Positions 37,201-46,991 of a stretch of DNA of 64,000 bases are shown here, one piece after another. Both the position numbers and the translations under genes were made by a program. How positions within the stretch are numbered: the first letter of the stretch is position 1; every line of letters begins with the position of its first letter. The notes beneath the pieces are model-generated. The model did not search any database. It was given only the letters and a program-made list of their open reading frames with translations, and was not told the origin of the DNA. Origin of the DNA: Datura wrightii (taxonomy: Eukaryota > Streptophyta > Magnoliopsida > Solanales > Solanaceae); contig JASDFA010000007.1 in the NCBI GenBank assembly GCA_035772735.1, positions 129,122,501 to 129,186,500 of the forward strand. Direction: 5' to 3'.

Positions 37201-40200
37201 GATTGTTCTTGAGATGCAAATCTCCATAACCATTTCATTAATAAAGCTGTAAGTTTGAAGCTTCAGATTCCTTATCCCAAGGCCCCCTTCCTTCTTGCTG
37301 GCTATGACTTGATCCCATTTAACCAAGTGGATCTTATGGTTGTTTGGGTCACAGTTACCTTGCCATAGAAAATTTCTTTTGATAGCATGCAGTCTGTCTC
37401 TCACACTTGCTTGCATAGGAAACAAAGACATCATGTAAGTAGGTAAAGCATCTAAAACATGGTTGATGAGGGTAACTTTCCCACCTAAAGACAAATACTT
37501 ACGTTTTTTTTTTATAAGAATGTATAATTTCATATTTGTACAAAAATGTTATTATAATAGTATTTCTTTGCTGGGTAAAAAGGTTGTTCAATTTTGATGG
37601 GCAATTTGGTCATTCAACTTTTCTCTTTGGGGCTTCCCACCTAAGTTGCTTGGACACGACATGGGTGTGGATACTGTACCGGATTTGGTTAACCGATTTT
37701 GGGTACTTTGACCAAAATCGACGGGGAAATTTGAGAATGATACAATGATTTTTGAAATCAAAACAAAAGTTAAGGTGAAATGGAAGAAGATGGAGTATAT
37801 TGTATATAAAAATTTCTATATCAGTCCTTTTTCTTATATCACCTTTTGGAATTTTTCTCTTGATCAATATTTTTCCCTCAGAATAGCTTTTAAGTTTTCC
37901 CATAATGTCTCATAATTTAGACATATAACTCTAATTTTTAGATTTTTGAATTATTTTTAGCTGAATCCCCCTACCCGTATTCGTACCTAGATTCATACCC
38001 CCAAATCTTAAAATTCCTCTAAATCCATACCCATATCAGACCCTCCATCTGAGTCCAAGCAACTTAACTTCCCATTATAATATAGTATGATGATGATGAG
38101 GTGCTGTAATTTATGAGGACTATAAATTATTTGCTTGTTTAAGCATTAGGAAACTATATATTTTTACATTTTTAGCTTTTGTTTCCAAGATACTCACAGG
38201 TAGCGGTGGACATAAAAAACGAAAAATCGGACCGAACCGAATTATTTTGGTTCTTCTTTCCAGTTCCTGTTTTAATTTTTTAAAATTTTGGTCTTCGGTT
38301 TGGTATTCAGTTTTATAATCTAACTGAAATACCGAACAATTTATACAATTATATACTATATATTAAATGGCTAGGTAATATTGGTCTATTAACATTTCTT
38401 GGAAAGATCCAATCACCGTCTTTGCTAGGGAGCAGCACTTATTATTACCTGATGCACATATAGTTGAAGAGAGTAAGAGCTTATTAATGGGAAATAGAAC
38501 ATTGTGAAAGATTCAATCATTCAACAAAATGGGACAAAAATAAATTCTTTTTGTGATAAAAGTTCAATTCAACAACTAACTAACAGTAGTTTTACAAGCT
38601 TAGTTTTTAGGCAATTAATTGCTTTTGATTGGCCACAAGCACTTCCATAGGCCTTAGCTGCTGAATTGCTGTTTTAAGCGTTTAGCTCCAAAATTCACAA
38701 GTATTATATCGCTTGTCATTTTTTTAAATTTAGATTTTGATGCATTCATAATAATAAACCTCTTCAACATAATTACGGTAAAAAAAATTCCTCATTATAT
38801 ATTAAGTATGGCCCATTTTTAAAGCAGAAACGAAAAATAGCCCATCTTGAATCAGAAAATATCCCATTTTACAAGCAGAAAAATAGCCTTGTATTTGTCC
38901 AAACTGAAGAACTGAACTGAACTAATTTCAGTTCTATATTCGGTATATACCATTAAAAAACCGAAAATCGAAGTACTGAATTGAAGTTATGAAGAATCGA
39001 ACCGAACACCTACCCCTACTCAAAAGAGGGAACAAAAGGTGTTTACGAACTCTTTTGTATCATTTTCATGAAATTGGTAGATAGAGTTGTTTTGGTGTAA
39101 CTACAAAATTGTTAAATTGCCATTTCTTTTTTTCTTCCTCGGTTTCCCACGGTGCCCTCCATCTTCTCCCCTTCTATGGGGGCAGCTTGCTATTCAGCAT
39201 CTGGTCCTCTGTCATCGGGGGAACCTCCCAGTATTGTCAAAGGCGCGCTTAAGCCCTGAAGCGAGGCTCAAAACACTTTGAGCGCTTCGCCTCGCTTAAT
39301 GTGTGCTTTAGTGTCATCATCAAGGCTCTAAGACAAACTTTCCTTGCAAATGAGTGTTTCCTGAGGAGGCAACACTAAACAATTGATATTTCATTTTATC
39401 CTAAAAAAGAATTCAATCTCTTTGTTTATATATTTGTTATTCATGCTTGTAATTATTAGTCTTGGACTAAACATATATATATATATATTTGTATGTTTTC
39501 TCCATTTGCGCCTTTCTCATTAAAGCCCACGCTTTATTTGCGTTTTGCGCTTAAAGCTCCAATGGTCCTAAGAGCTTTTTTGCGCTTTTCGCTTTTGATA
39601 ACACTGGAACCTCCCAGATGCAATGTACCTTTTCTTTAAGTGAAGCAATATTTCCTTATACTTTATTGCTTCTGTGTGGGATGGGAGTATGCGAATCTAC
39701 TTAACCTTAAGTTTAGTCAAATACGGGTAGGCTTCCTCAGATCATATGCAGTGTATTTTAACAAACATTGGCTAATATTCCTCTGTTAAATTTACGTATC
39801 TTAATACTCCTCTGTTCAATTTATGTATCTTACTTTCCTTTTTAATTTGTTTAAAAGATAATGCGTCTTTCTACATTTAGTAAGCTTTTACTTCCAATGT
39901 TCCCATTTTACCCTTAACGACAACATTCCTTTGTAGGAATGACATGACATGACATGTTTAAGATCACAAGGTTTAAAGGTCATTTTTAATATGTCATACT
40001 GATACATACCTCTAGTTTAAGAACACAAGATTCAAAAGTCTCTTTTACGTTCTTAAATTAAACTTCGTGCCAGTAAAATTAAGACATAAAATGAAACGGA
40101 GGGAGTACCTATTTTAAAATTGAAAGCCTTACAGTAATAAACTACAACGAAAAAGATCATTTGAATGATATCTTTTCTTGATTTGGATTTGGTGACTAGA

Positions 40201-43200
40201 GGCTCATGCAAATTCTAAAAAGAGAAGGATATTAATTTGGATAGTTAGATATAGCATTCCAAGTTTCTATTTCTGTTGGGGACAATTCACATAGCTAGGT
40301 CTCCCTTGGACATTTTAATATTTCAGCAGCCCCATCTAATCACTGATTTTCGCTTTCATCTTTTTCATCCATACAATAGAACTTCTTAACTACTGAGCTA
40401 CTAAATATTGTACGCTCTTGTTAGGATTTTTAGAGAAGGATCGAGTCACGGGATGATGAACAGGAAAATCTAAATCAGTTGACTTTGACTTTCCCTTGCC
40501 TTTGTTCGAATTCCTAGATCGACCTTTTTTTGTAAATAACTTCAGCTCGTTAAAGGGAAGCTAAAACCTTAGAGTTCAATGGAAGAGAGAACTCCGCTCT
40601 CTTGTTTTTGGTTAAATACAGCTTGCTGTTTTATTCCTCAAATCCCCCTTTAAATGGGGAGTCTCATTACAACCATAGGAAGTGTAATTCTTTTGAAACT
40701 AGAAACAGAAATCTGTTCTAGAATAATAACACTAGTTAAACCTAATCCTTATGAAGCTAGGAAACATAAATCCTATTCTAATAATAAGAAAGCTACTAAA
40801 AATATAATTAAATACGTAATTTAATTGGTTTCCCTTTGGATGTACGTCTTGGCCACAAACACATCCACAACAGCTCTTGTTACTTTGAGGTGCGTTATGT
40901 CAAAAAGAGTTAACAGCTTAATTTTGGAGTGTACTTAGTCCCAAAAGTAATGTGTTCCAGTTAGGTGTATATTTACCATCATGTCTTCAGAACTTAAGTG
41001 TTACTGGAATTCTGAGTCGACTGGCACGTTGTTCTTCCATATTACCCAAGTATGTCTCAGAGGTGATTCTTAATAAATATTTGGATAACCCATGCAGAGT
41101 CAATGGGTTGATGTGATGAAGATGAAAAGAGCTATTCACGAGGAGGTCATCAATAAAGTTCGTCAACAGCGCTCCAGTGTTCCTACTGCTAAGGTGAAGC
41201 TCCTTTCTATGTATGATCTTTTTTTTAGATGTTCTAGGAGTGTTCTCTCTAGTTTCTTTCATAATGCAAACAGGAAAACCTAAAAGGAAAGGTTCTATGG
41301 ATCTATAACACGGAACTGACATATACTTGTCCCCAATGCATGCATCATCAGAAGTGGCACACAAAATATTCTCATCACTGAGGCCATACAAATTGAACAT
41401 TCCAAAATATTGTTCAGATGCTGGTAATTTTTGAAATTATTGACTTTAGTACCTAGGTACTCCCTCGAAATTCCTGCCTTATGGAGTGAGGTGCCCTTTT
41501 GTTTACCAATTTTAAGTGCAGTACAACTTTCACAATGCTGGAACATAGAGATATGCGATAGACATTGTTTCATTTCCGGTTAAATCTCAAATCTCAACCT
41601 GAAAGAACACTTGGGTGTTACTTGTCAACTAATTAGTATATAATTGCTGTTTAGTATCTGCTGTCTCTTATTCTTCTTCTCATGGGTGTATAACTTCATT
41701 TTATGCTATTTTTCTTTGGTACGAAGTTCGAAATGAGCTGGAGTATGTGGCAGTCCTGCTGTTGTCTCCTTCTATTAATTTTGTAAAGATACCCTTCCTT
41801 CGAGTAAAACCATCCTGGAGGGTACTATAGTTTCTTTCTTTTTGTTGAATTTTGGTTTTCAAATAAGAACATACAGATGTGGCAGACATGGATTTGTAAA
41901 TGGGACAAACACAGAAACCAAAGGACAGGGAAAATGGCATGCTGACTGAAAGTCAATATGAGTGAGTTGTAAATACTGACGTTTAGGCTACAAAATTGAT
42001 GATATATTGAGAAGGATCATGAGTAGAAGATTAGTGCCATAAGAGAGTTATTTTTTGCTTGATCTAAACAAGCATGTTTGTATTTGGGGGAAGTGACATG
42101 GCGTCATGGTACAGCTCCCACTTTTTAGTTGTTGGAAGTTCTCCCTTGAGCTATTTGTTGTGGAGAGGTCTCCTTCTAGCTACTTGATATGATGCTATAA
42201 GAATCCTTTATATGATTTGGTCTTATAATTTGCAAATGGTGATTAAATGTGTTCATCTGAATTTTATTTCTATTCTATTGCAGGAAGATGGTTTTGATCC
42301 TACACCTTCAAAAAGGACAGAGAAACAAGGTTTGTCCTCGTTTACGCTTCCTTTTTGTGGTTCTGTCCCAGTTTACGTCTTTCTGGAATATGTTATACTG
42401 GGTAAATCATCTGTTCAGACATACTGACACAAGATGTATTACTCTCATCTTGGAATAGGAAGATGTATAGTTATGAGCCCTGTTGTAGTTTGATTTTGAA
42501 CATTTCGCATCCCGTTCATCAAATGGAGTAGACTTTAAAAGGACAAAGAGCACCATTTAGATGAAGAAAGATAGAACTGTTTATGTGCTCAATATATCAC
42601 CTTATTGATATTCTCATATTCTGGATTCTGGGTGTAAGATCTCGAGTAACACCAAACTATATGTTTTGGTTTTCATTTCTTTTTAAAGTTGAGATTTCAA
42701 AGAAAAAGTCTATGTCGAGAAGGTCCTTTGCACTTGAGACTTCTTACAAACGTGTTGCTGCCTCCTTAGAGTTGAGTGGCATCAAAAACAATAATTATTT
42801 CTTTTGTGTGTTATACTTGTTATTATTATGACAGATAAGACTTTCTTGTCAAGCTACTTGTTCATCATACTGTTTCCACTTAATGACTTTTACTGTCTTG
42901 CAATTCTGTGGGTTTACTTGAAAATTGGTTCTCAGTTATCATGAGACTCTCGAATCTCGAGGTTATTGTTTAGGTTTTTCTGTTGCTGGTTTTGTTTGTG
43001 GATCTGTGAAATGCAATTTCTGGCCATTAATGGATCTTATTCTTTTTTTGGTGGATATGTTAAGAGAGTTCATTTCAATCAAGTGGCACCAAGCTAAGCT
43101 GTTCACTCTCGTCACTTTCGGTGCCGCACACGTATCGACACAACGTGGTTGTGGAATCCGTACCGGATTTGGTCAATCGATTTTGGGTACCTTGACCAAA

Positions 43201-46200
43201 ATTAACATAGCAAATACCTATGATTTCTGTAATCAAACCAAAAGCTAAGGTGAATTTAAGAAAATAGATTAGCGTATATAGAAATTTCTCTGTCAGTCCT
43301 TTTCCTTTCATCTCCTTTCCATTCTGCACTTGATCAATATTTTCTCCTCGGAATACCTTGTAAGTTTTCCATATAAATCTCATAATTTAGACATATAACT
43401 CTATTTTTAAATATTTGAATTATTTTTAGCTGAACTCCCGCATCCGTACCTGGATCCGTATCCCTGAATCTTAAAATTTAGATCTTGAAGGATCCGACCT
43501 CTAGATCCACACCCGTATGGGACACCCGCACTCGAGTCCAAGGCTTCGAGAAACTTAGGCACCGAGAAGGTGCCAATATGCGTACGGCAAAAACTTGCAC
43601 CCCCTGCTTAAACATCTAGGAAGCTGAGGAAATGAAGTTATGGTTAACTTCATATGCATTTGTCATTTTACACTAAAAAGGCAAAATGATACCAAGTTCA
43701 TAGATAGGACGTGCTTGCTCTCGAAACACTTCTATTTCTCTCCAGTTGGATTTCCTAAAAGATGCAGGCTGGAATGGAAGTCACTGCTCCTTTAATGGAT
43801 CAAAAATGTTGTTTATTGTGCAAGTAATCTAAAAACTAAATTGCACTTTAGCACTTGGAACAAAGAATAGTCGGGAAGCAGAACATACTTAATAGAGAAG
43901 AAGAGAAGAAGGTTAGTGTATTAGTCTTTTTAAAAACCTTTGAAGCCTTGAAATTACTTTTCCCTGCCTTTGCAACAAGTAAGAATTTGCAAAGGAAGAT
44001 CATGGTTGAAAGGACCTTCAGTTTGGACAGTATTGGTTTGAGCAATACATTTAAGACAAAAAGAGCTTTATGTATTGGTTTGTACGTCAGGGACGTCACA
44101 GCACATTGTATGCTGTGGTTTATCTTTTGCTTATCCCCTCCTTCTGGTCTTCATAGTGCTTGGGATCTTTATCTTCAAGTATGAGGAAGTATAGGTTTGG
44201 TGAATACAACACATATTTATAGGTTCAAACACGAGCACATGATATATTGATACTTTTCCTATACGTGACGATATCTGACTGTTTAAATCTTCAGATATAT
44301 ATTATAAATCCAACATTAACTCTGAACATTCTAATATCTTCCTCTTAACCAGTAGGTGGGGATTGAGGAGGCGAACTTGAGTTTGTTTATTTTGAAAACA
44401 TAGAAAAGTAAATAAGGTGGTGGACTAGTTGTTGGAAAAGCTTGTCATAGAAGCTTTGATTACTGAATCTCGTTGGAGAATTATGTCACTGGAACTCACC
44501 GAAAAAGTTTTGGTTGTTGAAATTTGAAGAGCCCCGATTGCTCGAGAATGGCTGGCAAGAGGTTCTGCCACAATATGATCTCTAAAAAGAGGTGCAGTGC
44601 CACTGGGATGATAATTGAAAAGGTGCACAAATAGGTGTGGTGCTGGCAGAACGACCATCGGAGAACAAAATGATAAACTGATGAAAAGAAGGAAATAAGT
44701 CATACAGGTGTAAGACTGTCTGCGGTTAGGCAAAAGCTACTCTTTTTTCAATGACAAAAAGCAGGAATTAAAATCTCTACTCAGATCATAGAGGATCGTA
44801 AGTTTTTTTTTTCCCGTAAGATAAAGGTTAGAGATCGTAGTGCTTTAATACCATGTGAGAGAATTAGAGGAGGGAAGAGTTAATAGATACATGACACCTA
44901 TTTATTGGTCAAAACATACATGATATTTGTCGGATGTAAAGTAATATATAGCTTAAGTACTTAATTTTAATTCTAACTTGATACTTAGCATTGCAATAAT
45001 ATGGATGTTAATTTTAATTCTAACTTGATACTTAGCATTGCAATAATATAGATGTTTGCCACTTTTTTTTTGGATAAACTAAACCTTAACATTTTCAAGT
45101 GTTTAATGTATTGATTTGGCAGTAGCCGTTTGAGACCCAATCAATTGGAAATTGAGATCGATACTACAGTTTTTAGTTTTCCAAGATGTCACATGGATTG
45201 GAGATAGAATAAAACACTCCCAGTTATCATTTTTTTAAAAATAGAATGCTCCCAGTTATGAAGGCGGGGGAGGGGTAGCCTACTACAAAGGGCCTTACCT
45301 CCAACCATATTTGGAGGTTCAAGTCACAGAGGGAGCAAGTGGAATAAATCACTGTTGGCTCCTGGAGGAGGGGTATTGGTTTGGCGGGTCTAGTCTGCCG
45401 TATCAAAAAGAAAAAAGGAAAAGAAAAAAGGACTAGTAGGTCTAGTTGAGGAAAAACAGAACTGGCTTGCTTATTTGTTTCTTTTGCAGATATAATATTC
45501 ATTTTAATTGGTCTTCTGTTGATTTTTTCTTTTGGACTTGGCCAGTTTCTGGTTCTAAAAGGAAAGCAAAGATTTTCAAAGACGAGGAGTACTTCATAAG
45601 TGCTGTACCAACAAATCAGGTAAATAATTAGCCCTGAACCTAGAGTTGTCAGTAATCATGTGACTCTTACTGTTCTGCAGATTTTTATCTTCCTGCCTGG
45701 GAGGTCTTATGCTTTTCATGTTTGCTCTTTTATTTGCATTTTGTGGAGTGATTATTCTAACATGTATTCCACTGCTGGCAGCATTTTGAGGCTGGACTTT
45801 CCATGAGGGGAAACCAAGGTTTCGAATCAAATAGGTAAGCTTCACTATTCTTTCACCTATTATACATATTAGCATGGAAGATGGAGGTTTAATGTTACAC
45901 ATCTTGAAGTAGTTTCTTCTGCTTTCTCATGTATTTATGGATGAAGATCACAAGTTAATGTTACCTTCGAACTGCTTATACAGCATAATGTGATAGAAAT
46001 CACGTTAGGGATTCAAGATAGAATCAATAAAAATAAGAACATGCAAACAGGGGCGGATCTATGTAGTGGGTTGGGGGTGCCACGGCATCCGGATGCTCGG
46101 GTAAAATTTAATATACATACTAGTATTTCAAACGAAAATATATATGTAAATAAACAGTGGCACTCGTTGTCACAAGTTTGCCACAAGTTGACATTGGGTG

Positions 46201-46949
46201 CTATGGCTAAAGTCCCATGTTTTAACCTTATGGTCTCGTGATCGAGACTGAATGAGCAACCAAAACCGTTTTTTTATTTCAATTTATCTTTGTCCTGTAT
46301 CTGTCTGTTTTTTTTTTAAATTTTATTTTCTCTTATAATATCCTATTTTAATATTTTATTTAAATTATGTATTTGTTTGTTTTTTGGATCTTTAAATTTT
46401 TATTTGAATATAATTTTAATCATTTTTCTCTTTGTCCTTCTAGTGTTACTTTTCTCTTAATTTTCAAAATCATTTAGAATGATGATATAAAGAGACATAA
46501 TATTAATCTCTACTGGGTTATATTTGCTAGTTAAATTTTTTATCTTATTATATGTTTTTAATTACTTAATTCAATAGAATTTGCATTGAGAAAATTAGTT
46601 GAATTGGACAAATTTATTCAGTTTAGCGATCACGTTTTTTTTTATGCACCAAAAGTTTATAAATTAAACTAAATTAATTATTTCAAAATGGATCAAGCCG
46701 ACTGAATGGAGACCTTAATTCAATCTTATTAATTAGTGGTAAGTTTACATTGAAGATAGTGCTCTACTAAAAACATATTCTTTTTCAAGGGACAAAAACG
46801 ACAGAAATCCATCAATTAAGAAGGATTAACACGATACAAAATCGACAAATAGTTATTTTCAAAAATTAACATCTTGAAATAAAATATTGATGGACTCCTT
46901 TGGATTTTTTGATAGCCTTAATTAAATTAAAGTGGAAACAGTATGAGGA

Positions 46950-46991
<42 letters not shown>

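Noticed and set aside
42583..43248. Possible extra RH29 exons between exons 5 and 6
   Set aside because: Exons 5 and 6 join in phase without them, and the sequence shows no helicase-family similarity.
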